Shown piece by piece: positions 37,059 to 46,091 of a stretch of 64,000 bases of DNA. The notes under the pieces were generated by a model. That model ran no database searches, was not told where the DNA came from, and saw nothing but the letters and a program-made list of their open reading frames with translations. The translations under genes were made by a program, and so were the position numbers. Positions within the stretch are counted from its first letter, which is position 1, and the number at the start of each line of letters is the position of its first letter. Origin of the DNA: Bacteroides sp. (GTDB lineage: Bacteria; Bacteroidota; Bacteroidia; Bacteroidales; Muribaculaceae); the NCBI GenBank assembly GCA_014802265.1, contig JAAVCP010000083.1, positions 1 through 64,000 of the forward strand, read 5' to 3'.

Positions 37059-37595
37059 TTAATTTTTTTCCCATCCATATATGTCAGCCAGCTTGATGCC
37101 AAAAATCAAAGTGGAGTAGGGTAAAATTTTATTATATCCGGTAGCCCCATATCCGGCAGTATAGGGAATGACGGTAGTGACAGAGTCTCCTATATGCATT
37201 GACGTTAGGGCAACTTGGAATCCGGTGATCATCTCATTAGGTTTACAACGGAAAATGCTGTCACCTGTTGTTTCGATGGTATCTCCCTCAATTGTGGTAA
37301 GGATATACTTGACGTCAACAGTAGAATTGTTCATCGGGCTAAGATTCTGTTGAGTGAGTGCACGGTTATTGTGCCACTGCATCAGAATCGTAGTGTTTTT
37401 ATCCCAAACAGGAGTGACATGTTCATACTGCTTATTACCATCGATGGTAGCAGCCTCAGCCTGTTCTATATACTCAAGGTTTTGGTTGCGCCAGTCAGTG
37501 TAGTCCCTGTATGTCTTCTCATCGTCGCTAAGGCAGGAAGACAAGCTAAGGAGCACAGCAGGCAATGCAAGAAATCCGAAATTTTTAATGGTCAT
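37059..37595 (-). CDS. FKBP-type peptidyl-prolyl isomerase lipoprotein
   Basis: A 178-aa lipoprotein with lipobox LSSC (about 18-21) and a C-terminal FKBP domain (about 88-175): VDVKYILTTIEGDTIETT, then the flap and the PYTAGYGATGYNKILPYSTLIFGIKL block that builds the active site. It would assist folding in the periplasm or at the outer membrane. The FKBP core looks complete. Third gene of a glyS-lemA-FKBP operon (16-base gap). Confidence 0.85.
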   Translation of the reverse strand: MTIKNFGFLALPAVLLSLSSCLSDDEKTYRDYTDWRNQNLEYIEQAEAATIDGNKQYEHVTPVWDKNTTILMQWHNNRALTQQNLSPMNNSTVDVKYILTTIEGDTIETTGDSIFRCKPNEMITGFQVALTSMHIGDSVTTVIPYTAGYGATGYNKILPYSTLIFGIKLADIYGWEKN

Positions 37596-37611
37596 GGCTT
37601 AATTCCTTATT

Positions 37612-38202
37612 TTAGAATTGCACCTCAGGAGCTTTTGACGCACCTGCCTCAGCCTTAAACTGTGGTTTCTCCTTGAACCCGAACCAGCCGGCATAAATAG
37701 TGGTTGGGAACTTCTTTATGGCAGTATTGTATTCCTTCACAGCCTCGGTGTAGCGCATGCGCTCGGTGGCAATGCGGTTTTCTGTTCCCTCAAGCTGAGT
37801 CTGAAGATTCATGAAGTTTTCATTCGCCTTAAGGTCAGGATAAGCTTCGGTTACAGCAAGCAGCGACTTGAGAGCCTGTGAAAGCTCACCCTGTGCTTCC
37901 TGAAACTTTGCAAGGGTTTCCTCGTTAAGATCGTCTGCGTTGATGGTGATTGAAGTGGCTTTGGCACGTGCCTCAGTCACTTTCTGAAGGGTCTCACTCT
38001 CATGAGTAGAATAACCTTTCACAGTGTTAACAAGGTTGGGGATAAGGTCAGCACGACGCTGGTATTGGTTTTCGACCTGTGCCCATGCCTGGTCTACATT
38101 CTGCTGTTGCTCCACGAGGGAGTTATAATTACAGGAAGAAAGTGAAGTGGCAAAGGTGATTGCAGCAATCGCGATGATTATCTTGCTTATTAATTTTCTC
38201 AT
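37612..38202 (-). CDS. lemA: LemA family lipoprotein
   Basis: A 196-aa LemA-family protein. The start at 38202 is chosen because it begins at a signal peptide with lipobox LSSC, whereas the open frame to 38292 would overlap glyS. The LemA core is clear: VEQQQNVDQAWAQVENQYQRR DLIPNLVNTVKGY-type helices, then ENRIATERMRYTEAV and FPTTIYAGWFGFKEKPQF. LemA proteins form a helical bundle at the membrane; their function is not settled. It follows glyS by 22 bases. Confidence 0.9.
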   Translation of the reverse strand: MRKLISKIIIAIAAITFATSLSSCNYNSLVEQQQNVDQAWAQVENQYQRRADLIPNLVNTVKGYSTHESETLQKVTEARAKATSITINADDLNEETLAKFQEAQGELSQALKSLLAVTEAYPDLKANENFMNLQTQLEGTENRIATERMRYTEAVKEYNTAIKKFPTTIYAGWFGFKEKPQFKAEAGASKAPEVQF

Positions 38203-38224
38203 CAGATTTAGATTTAATTTGATA

Positions 38225-39769
38225 TTATACAAGCTTGCGGAGAAGAGAGTTAAGGCTGACTTTCTCTGCAAGTATTTTTTCAAGATCATCAACGTTTACA
38301 CGCTCCTGTTCCATAGAGTCACGGTGGCGGAGGGTGACAGTGTTGTCTTCGAGCGTCTGATGATCAACAGTGATGCAGAAGGGTGTGCCGATAGCATCCT
38401 GACGACGGTAACGTTTCCCGATTGAGTCTTTTTCATCAACCTGACAGGTGAAGTCGAAGCGCAGCTTATGCTGAATTTCACGGGCTTTTTCAGGGAGCCC
38501 GTCTTTCTTCACAAGAGGCAGCACAGCACATTTTACCGGAGCAAGAGGGGCAGGGAAATGGAGCACTACGCGGTGGTCGCCACCTTCCAGGGGTTGATCC
38601 TCATAGCAGCTGCAAAGCACGCTGAGGAACATACGGTCTACGCCGATAGATGTCTCAATGACGTAGGGAGTGTAGCTTTCATTAAGCTCGGGGTCGAAAT
38701 ACTGTATCTTCTTGCCTGAGAATTTCTCATGCTGTGAGAGATCGAAGTTAGTGCGTGAGTGAATACCCTCTACTTCTTTGAAGCCGAAAGGCATCTGAAA
38801 CTCGATGTCGGTGGCTGCATTGGCATAGTGGGCAAGCTTCTCGTGGTCGTGGAAGCGATATTTCTGATCACCAAGCCCGAGAGCCTTATGCCAACGGAGG
38901 CGTGTCTGACGCCAGAAATCGAACCATTTCAATTCCTCACCGGGGCGTACGAAGAATTGCATCTCCATCTGCTCAAATTCTCTCATTCGGAAGATGAACT
39001 GACGGGCTACTATTTCGTTGCGGAAGGCTTTACCTATCTGGGCGATGCCGAAAGGAATGCGCATACGTCCGGTCTTCTGAACGTTAAGATAGTTTACAAA
39101 GATACCCTGGGCTGTTTCCGGACGCAGATATACGTCCATTGCGCCGTCGGCAGTTGAACCCATCTCTGTCTTAAACATAAGATTGAACTGACGCACGTCG
39201 GTCCAGTTCTTTGTGCCGGAAATGGGGTCGACGATTTCGTAGTCAAGAATAATCTGACGCAAATCTGCAAGGTCATTGGCATTCATGGCATTTGAGAAAC
39301 GCTCATGAAGTTCATCGCGCTTCTTCTGATGCTCAAGTACTCGGGGATTAGTCTGGCGGAACATTGCCTCGTCAAAACTTTCGCCGAAACGTTTGGCTGC
39401 CTTTGCTACTTCCTTATTGATTTTATCGTCAAACTTTGCTATCTCGTCTTCGATGAGCACATCGGCACGATAGCGTTTCTTGGAGTCTTTATTGTCGATC
39501 AAAGGGTCGTTGAAAGCGTCAACGTGTCCTGAGGCTTTCCAGATGGTAGGATGCATGAATATGGCTGAGTCAATACCTACAATGTTGTCATGAAGCATGG
39601 TCATTGCCTCCCACCAATAACGCTTGATATTGTTTTTCAGCTCAACGCCGTTCTGTCCGTAGTCGTAGACGGCTGAGAGACCGTCATATATTTCACTTGA
39701 CTGGAATACAAACCCATATTCTTTCGCATGGGCAACAATGGTCTTGAAAACGTCTTCCTGTTTTGCCAT
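38225..39769 (-). CDS. glyS: Glycyl-tRNA synthetase (alpha2, eukaryote/archaea-like type)
   Basis: A class II aminoacyl-tRNA synthetase charging tRNA-Gly. The 514-aa single-chain form is the alpha2 type, as in most Bacteroidetes. Motif 2 region FRNEIVARQFIFRMREFEQMEMQFF, motif 3 ETSIGVDRMFLSVLC, and a C-terminal anticodon-binding domain (about 410-505) are present. A -7 element TAACTTTG lies at 39810-39817. First gene of the operon with lemA and the FKBP gene. Confidence 0.96.
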   Translation of the reverse strand: MAKQEDVFKTIVAHAKEYGFVFQSSEIYDGLSAVYDYGQNGVELKNNIKRYWWEAMTMLHDNIVGIDSAIFMHPTIWKASGHVDAFNDPLIDNKDSKKRYRADVLIEDEIAKFDDKINKEVAKAAKRFGESFDEAMFRQTNPRVLEHQKKRDELHERFSNAMNANDLADLRQIILDYEIVDPISGTKNWTDVRQFNLMFKTEMGSTADGAMDVYLRPETAQGIFVNYLNVQKTGRMRIPFGIAQIGKAFRNEIVARQFIFRMREFEQMEMQFFVRPGEELKWFDFWRQTRLRWHKALGLGDQKYRFHDHEKLAHYANAATDIEFQMPFGFKEVEGIHSRTNFDLSQHEKFSGKKIQYFDPELNESYTPYVIETSIGVDRMFLSVLCSCYEDQPLEGGDHRVVLHFPAPLAPVKCAVLPLVKKDGLPEKAREIQHKLRFDFTCQVDEKDSIGKRYRRQDAIGTPFCITVDHQTLEDNTVTLRHRDSMEQERVNVDDLEKILAEKVSLNSLLRKLV

Positions 39770-39809
39770 TATATTATATGGTTGTTAAGAGGGATTTCAC
39801 AATAATCTG

Positions 39810-39817
39810 CAAAGTTA
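39810..39817 (-). promoter_or_regulatory. -7 promoter element of glyS
   Basis: TAACTTTG on the minus strand, about 41 bases before the ATG. The -33 is unclear. Confidence 0.5.
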
Positions 39818-39904
39818 AGAAAAAAAAATGATTTTGCCATGATAAATTTTAAAATAGAACTTTCAAGACATTAAATTGTTATAAAAGTATAAAAGATATT
39901 TACT

Positions 39905-40435
39905 ATGAAAAGCATTAAGAAAAATATAATAAGCAGCCGCAAGGCTCTTCGGATAGCATTGGCGGTTATATTGGCAATAGGGTCAGCGGTCAGCGTGAGC
40001 GCACAGAACAGTCTTCCGGCACCGGGTTCCGGTGGCAGTTTTAATCCGGCACCTGTGGGAGGTGGTCCCGGTCCAGGCAATGGTCCCGGTTCTGGAATTA
40101 TAGGTAACCCCGGTCCCGGTCCGGCATGGGGAAATCCCTGGGGACCCGGTGGCACGCCATTCAATAATCCTTCCTGGCAAAATCAGGGCACAACAACAGT
40201 GATTGCCTGCGGTTATGACAATACAGGTATTTACCGTACATTACCTTTGTATGTGGAATACACATTTAACGGTGCCCAATATGATGTTACAGTCTTAAAC
40301 GCATGGAATCCGTTTACCGACACGTGGAATAGGGGAGTAGATGAGCCGGCTTATAACACCAGCTATTATCTACGAGGTAACAACTATGATTTCTACACTG
40401 TCACCACTACCGGGACATACTACTTCAACTTATAG
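39905..40435 (+). CDS. Secreted Gly/Pro-rich small protein
   Basis: A 176-aa exported protein. Signal peptide about 1-33 (ALAVILAIGSAVSVSAQ), then a low-complexity Gly/Pro/Asn region (about 38-95, repeats of GPGPG), and a C-terminal beta-rich domain of about 75 residues (VIACGYDNTG... YYFNL). No family recognised. Its own terminator follows. Confidence 0.65.
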   Translation: MKSIKKNIISSRKALRIALAVILAIGSAVSVSAQNSLPAPGSGGSFNPAPVGGGPGPGNGPGSGIIGNPGPGPAWGNPWGPGGTPFNNPSWQNQGTTTVIACGYDNTGIYRTLPLYVEYTFNGAQYDVTVLNAWNPFTDTWNRGVDEPAYNTSYYLRGNNYDFYTVTTTGTYYFNL

Positions 40436-40458
40436 ATACTCATACAATTAAATTATAC

Positions 40459-40504
40459 AAAAGCCAAAATGCCCATGAAAATTTTCATGGGCATTTTGGC
40501 TTTT
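40459..40504. terminator. Perfect bidirectional terminator
   Basis: A 46-base palindrome (AAAAGCCAAAATGCCCATGA inward) between convergent genes ending at 40435 (+) and 40537 (-). Confidence 0.88.
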
Positions 40505-40536
40505 ACAATATATTGGTGATTATAGCCTAAGGGATA

Positions 40537-42981
40537 TTACATCTCCATATCGCCATAGCCACTGTTGTCGGCAGGTTCGCCATCATTTTTATTGTGCTTT
40601 GAGTTCATGTTGCCGAAAGTGTATTTCACTGTGAGACGAACTGTACGTCCATTGCGCCAGCGTTCATTATACTGGGTATAATCTATGCCATTGGTTGTAC
40701 TCTTGAATCGGCGTGAATCAAATAGGTCACGACAGTTGAGTGAGAATGACCAACTACCGAACACACGGCGTACTCCGAGATCAACATTCCATCCACCTTG
40801 ACGGGAACCTTGTGCCGAGAGACGTTTGGAATTGTAGTTGCCTGATGCCTGGAGTGCAAGCGACCACGGGAGACGTACATTAGCCATGACGCGGGCATCC
40901 CATGCGAAACTGTTCTGCTTGTTGCCACTTAAGGGTACATAATTACCACTTTCTGCTAAGAAATTATAATTCCATGCACTGATGTGGTTGTTATACAAGT
41001 TTACGGTTGTGGTAAGGTCAAGACGACTGTTGAAGAGGGAGTTTTTCATTACAATCTCGCAGCCTGAATTAAGCTCGTCGGCTATATTCGCCCATGTGGA
41101 ATACATCACTCCTCCGTCAAGATAACTTATGCGGTTCATCATGTCGTTGGCAGTGCGCATATAGGCAGAGAGACTGATCATGTGGAAAGTCCAACTCTTT
41201 AGCCAGTTCAGTTCGAAGGCATTTGAATATTGCGGCTGTAGCTCCGGATTACCGTAAGACACATTAGTCGGGTCAGAAATATCATGGAATGAATTTAGCT
41301 GACCGCCCCACGGACGACGAAGGCGACGGGTGTAATTTATCTGCAGCTCATTATCATAAGGAAGTGACCACGACACGAATGCCGATGGGAACAAGGCAAA
41401 ATTATTTTTCTTAAACTCTGGCACGTCAGCTTCGGTTTGCCCGAAAGCGAGTGAACGTGTCCTGACTTGCCATGATTCAGAACGCAGACCTGCGGAGAAA
41501 CTGAAATTCTGTACTTTGCCGCCAAGGGTAGCATAAAGGGCAGAGACGTTGTTGCGATATATGAAGCGGTTATAGAGAGCCTCATTCTGCACCATATCCT
41601 CTGGAGAAGTGCCGATGTAGGTGTCAGTAGGTGTATTTTCCTTACTGTAATTACCGTTAAAACCTGCCTCTAACTTAAGCCAATCGTTAAGATGGTTGGT
41701 GTAATCAAGTTTTGCCTCCCAGGAATTGGTGCTCATATCCATGTTCTGCTCCTGGTAGATATCTTCCTCAAAATCGGGATATATAATTTCTTGGAGATAG
41801 TTGCGGTCGTTAGGACCTCCCCAATGGTTATAAGATCCGGTGAAGTCGAGAGTATGGTTATCATTCCATTTATGAGTGTAACCCACTTCGGCATGCATTC
41901 CCCGATGGTTCCCACGGCTATGAGATAGGTCATTGTTTTGAAGCCAGTTGCCGGGAACGTTTGACACATATCTTGTTGTGGAGTTACCTTTATTGTGCCC
42001 TAACATGCCAAATCCGCTTGCGGAGATATCATCCTTGTCAGTGAGGTGGACAGTGGCACCAAGGCGGAGGAAAATATTATTTCCATGGCTTGGGCTTTCT
42101 CCTTCGGAGCGTGTATATGTGCCATCATCAAACTGACGATCCATCTTTGAGCCTCCTTTGGGGTGACGCATACGGAAACCAAGTCCGGCAAAAGCATCGA
42201 CCTTGCTGCTGTTGTAATTAATATTAAGTCCGGCGTTGCCACCACCTCTTGAGTTGGCACTTACTTCCGCGCTGCCATAATATCCAGCCTTGCGGTCTTT
42301 CTTAAGTATGATATTGATGATGCCGGCAGTGCCTTCCGGGCTATATTTGGCAGAAGGATTGGTAATTACCTCAATTTTATCGATAGTTTCTGCAGGAATT
42401 TGCTCAAGTATCTGAGCACGATTGTCAGCCGTGAGTCCTGATTCTTTACCGTTGATCCAAATTGTGACGGAAGAGTTTCCTCTGAGTGACACTTCGCCGT
42501 CTTGGTCAACTTCTACGGAGGGTATAGACTCAAGAAGCTCTGAAGCAGACTGTCCGGCGGCGGCAATGTTGGCATCTACGCTAAACACTTTCTTATCAAG
42601 CTCGAAGCGCATTTGACTCCTGATGCCTTCCACCACTACTTCCTGCAGCAGTTTGGCATCATCAGCAAGTTTTACGCTTCCGATGTTGACGTTGCTCCCC
42701 TTCACTTCTATAGACCTTTCCTGATCAATGCTTCCGATGTTGGAAATCTTTACGATATATTTACCATCTTTCACATTCTTAAGAATGAAGTCACCCTGCT
42801 CATCAGTAGTGGCTCCGATTGGAAGAGCTTTGCCAGTGTTTGCATCAACGAGCTGGATTGTTACAAAATCCATCGGGTTGCCTGTGTCTTTATTGATAAT
42901 TTTACCTGTAATGTCACCTGCTGCAAGCGCTAAGAGTGGAAGAATGCCTGCGCAGGCAGTTGTTAATAATCTTAGATTCAT
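40537..42981 (-). CDS. TonB-receptor-like outer membrane beta-barrel protein
   Basis: An 814-aa outer membrane protein. Signal peptide about 1-21; CarboxypepD-reg-like domain (about 23-105, ITGKIINKDTGNPMDF); plug domain (about 112-225, EVVVEG ... IPSVEVDQDGEVSLRG ... GIINIILKK); and a barrel of the 'outer membrane beta-barrel 3' type to the C-terminus. Such proteins are often peptide or metal receptors; the ligand cannot be read here, and no SusD partner is adjacent. The C-terminal tail is Asn/Lys/Asp-rich rather than ending on the barrel strand. Confidence 0.88.
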   Translation of the reverse strand: MNLRLLTTACAGILPLLALAAGDITGKIINKDTGNPMDFVTIQLVDANTGKALPIGATTDEQGDFILKNVKDGKYIVKISNIGSIDQERSIEVKGSNVNIGSVKLADDAKLLQEVVVEGIRSQMRFELDKKVFSVDANIAAAGQSASELLESIPSVEVDQDGEVSLRGNSSVTIWINGKESGLTADNRAQILEQIPAETIDKIEVITNPSAKYSPEGTAGIINIILKKDRKAGYYGSAEVSANSRGGGNAGLNINYNSSKVDAFAGLGFRMRHPKGGSKMDRQFDDGTYTRSEGESPSHGNNIFLRLGATVHLTDKDDISASGFGMLGHNKGNSTTRYVSNVPGNWLQNNDLSHSRGNHRGMHAEVGYTHKWNDNHTLDFTGSYNHWGGPNDRNYLQEIIYPDFEEDIYQEQNMDMSTNSWEAKLDYTNHLNDWLKLEAGFNGNYSKENTPTDTYIGTSPEDMVQNEALYNRFIYRNNVSALYATLGGKVQNFSFSAGLRSESWQVRTRSLAFGQTEADVPEFKKNNFALFPSAFVSWSLPYDNELQINYTRRLRRPWGGQLNSFHDISDPTNVSYGNPELQPQYSNAFELNWLKSWTFHMISLSAYMRTANDMMNRISYLDGGVMYSTWANIADELNSGCEIVMKNSLFNSRLDLTTTVNLYNNHISAWNYNFLAESGNYVPLSGNKQNSFAWDARVMANVRLPWSLALQASGNYNSKRLSAQGSRQGGWNVDLGVRRVFGSWSFSLNCRDLFDSRRFKSTTNGIDYTQYNERWRNGRTVRLTVKYTFGNMNSKHNKNDGEPADNSGYGDMEM

Positions 42982-43093
42982 AACGCGATCATGTATTCCG
43001 AAAGATATGACCGATGAGGCGACGAAAGGTTTAACACAGGATTATTTCATTGTAAGGTTGCAGATATCCAAATCAGAATGGCAAAAGCCATGG

Positions 43094-43249
43094 TCATTTA
43101 CCGAAGATGGACTTGAGGATTATTTTACCCACCTTGCGTTCAAGTCCGGCTTTTGTAGTTGGTATACCGGTTTTGCGAGCTATTTGCTGTTTTGCCTGGG
43201 TTATGCCCACGGCTCTTTTCCATGAGAAAGATAGTCCGGGAATTTTCAT
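43094..43249 (-). CDS. Small conserved-looking basic protein (51 aa)
   Basis: A 51-aa basic protein (begins MKIPGLSFSWKRAVGIT, contains IARKTGIPTTKAGLERKVG). Its ATG overlaps the TGA of the upstream hydrolase in an ATGA, so the two are translationally coupled. The sequence is strongly reminiscent of small proteins annotated in other Bacteroidetes genomes (recollection, not a search). No membrane segment. Function unknown. Confidence 0.72.
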   Translation of the reverse strand: MKIPGLSFSWKRAVGITQAKQQIARKTGIPTTKAGLERKVGKIILKSIFGK

Positions 43250-43839
43250 GATAGTTTAGTGTTTCTTATATCAAGGGCAGATGACATACTGTTGACATAC
43301 TTACCTCCATCAAGAGAGGCAGTAAAGTCTTTGAGGATACGGTATCTTATATTAGGATACAGATAGAGGGAGTCTTCAAGAGTCTTTGCTACGCACACAT
43401 CACCTGCAAGTCCGCAAATATCAACTTCCTTAATTTGATCGTCTCTTAAGAATATGTCCATGCTTTGTCTGCCGTCTTTATTTCTGAAGATGGAATATTC
43501 GTCTTGAAAAAGATCATCACCTTTGTAAAGTATCAATACATGGAAAGAGTAAGGGTACAAGGAATCAAACAGAGGGGGCCATATTGCAGCACCTACAGTA
43601 GACTGTATGCAATGAGGGGGCCATTTCCCTCCAAATTCTTTGAAGGAGACATGACGCAAGTTGTGATTGTCACATGTGACAAAGAGATGACCGTATTCAT
43701 CACCGTGTTCTTTTACATACTGAGCAAGTTTATTCATAGCCTCTTCTGCTCCCGGCACTGGAAGAGAGCCTGTGATAAAATCTATCTGAGGGTCAACAAT
43801 CAGTAGCATCCTCTTTTTTACCTGGTCTGTAGTCTCCAT
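43246..43839 (-). CDS. Nicotinamidase-like cysteine hydrolase
   Basis: A 197-aa isochorismatase-fold hydrolase. The catalytic triad reads as D16 (VDPQIDF), K106 (LYKGDD) and C149 (AGDVCV); the metal ligands D57, H59 and H76 in TCDNHN and WPPHC match PncA, which converts nicotinamide to nicotinate in NAD salvage. A pncA-type activity is likely but another amidase of the fold is possible. Its stop overlaps the 51-aa gene. The neighbouring PARG fusion and NrtR-type regulator support an NAD/ADP-ribose role. Confidence 0.85.
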   Translation of the reverse strand: METTDQVKKRMLLIVDPQIDFITGSLPVPGAEEAMNKLAQYVKEHGDEYGHLFVTCDNHNLRHVSFKEFGGKWPPHCIQSTVGAAIWPPLFDSLYPYSFHVLILYKGDDLFQDEYSIFRNKDGRQSMDIFLRDDQIKEVDICGLAGDVCVAKTLEDSLYLYPNIRYRILKDFTASLDGGKYVNSMSSALDIRNTKLS

Positions 43840-43892
43840 ACAACGTTTGCTTTTTATTTTATAACGAGTTGAGGCTATTAATATTATTTTAA

Positions 43893-43936
43893 TAGCTGTT
43901 CAAATTAAAACGTTTATAATTTAATTTGAACAGCTA
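43893..43936 (-). terminator. Terminator of the macro/PARG gene
   Basis: A 17-bp perfect inverted repeat (TAGCTGTTCAAATTAAA and its complement, loop of about 10) 13 bases past the gene stop at 43949. Confidence 0.75.
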
Positions 43937-43948
43937 CTGAATGCAGTA

Positions 43949-45304
43949 TCAGAAATTATGGTTTGAGAATTCATTTACAAAGGGTAGGAGATTGCCTTGA
44001 GGATTATGGGCTTTGCGGGAATTATGGTCTTCGATGATGGCGAAGACTATTTTGCGGAATTTATTTTTGAATTCAGACTCTTCCATTACCTCATGAAACA
44101 AACGGGCAACATGGACCGGAGGATTACAAAATGCTCCGCAACCCCATGCACCCAACACTAAAGAATCATGTCGATGCCGTAGACCAATTCTGAATATTGT
44201 CCTCATTTTATTCTTTACTCCCTCAACTAAAATTGGGTCTATCATTCCGGCAGATGTCAACCGAGGTCGGTTCATAGCTGCTACTGTTATAAAGGATACA
44301 TATTTTGGATCTTCAAGCAGTTTGCATCCATTTTTCTCAGAATCCCTGAACAAAATAGCATTCGGGGTATAGATGCCACCAAAATTCTGATCAAGGGGAT
44401 ATTGGTCAGTAGCCTGAGTCAATCCGAAATGGTCAGCGATAGGGGAGAACCGATATAATGATCTGAACAAACTGGTGCGGCGAAAAATACTCTCTTCCTG
44501 AGCACGTGAGCCGTGAAGCACACCACCACCCGGATGCTGACGGTTTGCCATATTGAGCACAGCCGGGTTAAGTCCTTCCTCGCTAAGTCTAACAGCCTCT
44601 TTCAAGCAGTCTTTTTCTGTAACTTCAATAATAGTAGGAGATTCCAACGCCGGCACATTATTTACAGCAAACTTCTCCTTATAAAACGCAGTGCCTTCAA
44701 TCATCTTTCTGTCATCGGGCAATTCCACTCTTTTCCCCGATTCTATCAGATAGAAACCGGAATTGACAATCTGAACCGTATTCAGAAAAGTCCTGACATA
44801 AATCTCACTTAGTTGATTCCATTGTGGAAGTATTGATTTTTCCAAAGCCTCTTTAATGTCAAGGAAATCACGATTACTATCCCAAGAATTGAGAGGAAAG
44901 TGTGCATATCGAGGTTGGATCATGATTACCTCAACAAAACTTTTGGGTAGAATAATATTTTCCAATGTAAGAGCTTCATTAAAGAGTGGTGCAATTTCGT
45001 AGGAAGTAAATCCAGAAAAGCCAGTGCCTAATGGAGTGACAAGAAAAGTTAAATCGGGATGATTTTTAGCAAACTTAATGAATTTTGCAACGTGTGGACG
45101 TATCGTATCAACTGTTGGTAAGTTTGTGGGTATAGCATAGGATTGACCCTGTAATCCTTCAGCTTGTCCATATATGGCACCAAACTTCTTCACGGCAGTT
45201 TTTGCTGCACCACCAACATGAAAACCAGATAGATTGCTTCCAAATACGAAAACCTCATTTGGCTTAAGGCTCTCAATTTTTCCGGGTGTAAATTTTTTGT
45301 TCAT
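43949..45304 (-). CDS. Macro-like domain fused to microbial PARG (TIGR02452)
   Basis: A 451-aa cytosolic fusion. The N-terminal part (about 10-130: VFVFGSNLSGFHVGGAAKTA, FGAIYG, GQSYAIPT, TPLGTGFSGF) resembles the macro-like 'A1S_2505' phage non-structural family that binds ADP-ribose. The C-terminal part (about 160-440) is a microbial poly(ADP-ribose) glycohydrolase-type domain with the catalytic signature GGG (259-261) and QEE (269-271). Together they should bind and remove ADP-ribose from targets. It lies 75 bases downstream of the Nudix regulator and is likely cotranscribed. A role against ADP-ribosylating toxins is possible but not shown. Confidence 0.85.
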   Translation of the reverse strand: MNKKFTPGKIESLKPNEVFVFGSNLSGFHVGGAAKTAVKKFGAIYGQAEGLQGQSYAIPTNLPTVDTIRPHVAKFIKFAKNHPDLTFLVTPLGTGFSGFTSYEIAPLFNEALTLENIILPKSFVEVIMIQPRYAHFPLNSWDSNRDFLDIKEALEKSILPQWNQLSEIYVRTFLNTVQIVNSGFYLIESGKRVELPDDRKMIEGTAFYKEKFAVNNVPALESPTIIEVTEKDCLKEAVRLSEEGLNPAVLNMANRQHPGGGVLHGSRAQEESIFRRTSLFRSLYRFSPIADHFGLTQATDQYPLDQNFGGIYTPNAILFRDSEKNGCKLLEDPKYVSFITVAAMNRPRLTSAGMIDPILVEGVKNKMRTIFRIGLRHRHDSLVLGAWGCGAFCNPPVHVARLFHEVMEESEFKNKFRKIVFAIIEDHNSRKAHNPQGNLLPFVNEFSNHNF

Positions 45305-45379
45305 AATAATGTTTTGAAAATTATTAGTAGTTGATAATGGAGAGAGTTTTAAAATTAGATTGTAGATAGCTATTACATT

Positions 45380-46072
45380 CTAAAATTCAAGACGAAATCC
45401 ACGCTGTTTTAGTTCTCTGTATTTTTCAAGATTAAATTGGAAGAGAAAGGCCTCACGTTTGGGAGTTGGCCAGATGGTTTCATCAAGTTGGGTTAGAATA
45501 TCAAGATGTAACATCTTTTTGGCGAAATTACGTCGGTCAAAATGCACTCCAAGCACAGACTCATACAACGTTTGCAACTCTTTAAGAGTGAATTTATCGG
45601 GTAGCAAATCATATCCAATCGGGTGAAAATGTATTCTTTCCCGAAGTCGAGAGAGGGCATCGCGGAGTATAACGTCATGATCAAATGCTAATTGTGGGAC
45701 CTCGTTGACAGAAAACCATTGGGCATTGACTGCATCGTCACCCCCCTTGACTTTCTGGAGTTTAACAAGAGCGAGATATGCTATAGTAATAACCCTTTCA
45801 CGAGGATCTCGATTGGGAATGGAATAAGTGTGAAATTGCTCTATATAGGCATATTCAAGTCCTGTCTCCTCCTTTAACTCACGCAGTGCACCTTCTTCTG
45901 CGGATTCATCTGGTTTTAGAAAACCTCCAGGGAGTGCCCACTTTCCCTTATAAGGTTCAATACCTCTTTGAATAAGCAGAATTTTAAGATTCATACCGTC
46001 AAAACCAAAAATAACACAGTCGGTGGTTACTGCCGGATGGGGATATTTGTAGCAATACTGTTTACTTTCCAT
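45380..46072 (-). CDS. Nudix-HTH protein of NrtR type
   Basis: A 230-aa protein with an N-terminal Nudix domain and a C-terminal winged helix (about 150-225), the NrtR/AraR layout. Unlike many NrtR-family regulators the Nudix box is complete (G50, E56, R64, E65, E68, E69, G71), so it may hydrolyse ADP-ribose as well as sense it. The start at 46072 is chosen because a perfect -7 element (46112-46119) lies over the ATG at 46114. Two copies of a dyad site flank the promoter, suggesting autoregulation. It probably controls the PARG fusion and perhaps the nicotinamidase. Confidence 0.85.
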   Translation of the reverse strand: MESKQYCYKYPHPAVTTDCVIFGFDGMNLKILLIQRGIEPYKGKWALPGGFLKPDESAEEGALRELKEETGLEYAYIEQFHTYSIPNRDPRERVITIAYLALVKLQKVKGGDDAVNAQWFSVNEVPQLAFDHDVILRDALSRLRERIHFHPIGYDLLPDKFTLKELQTLYESVLGVHFDRRNFAKKMLHLDILTQLDETIWPTPKREAFLFQFNLEKYRELKQRGFRLEF

Positions 46073-46091
46073 ACATCTATTATAGTTGTGA

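Noticed and set aside
38203..38292. N-terminal extension of lemA
   Set aside because: It overlaps glyS and precedes a clear signal peptide and lipobox at 38202.
38759..39157. 132-aa open frame opposite glyS
   Set aside because: Antisense shadow of a conserved housekeeping gene.
42728..43225. 165-aa open frame on the + strand
   Set aside because: It lies opposite the start of the TonB-receptor-like gene and the coupled 51-aa gene, lacks any domain pattern, and has no promoter of its own.
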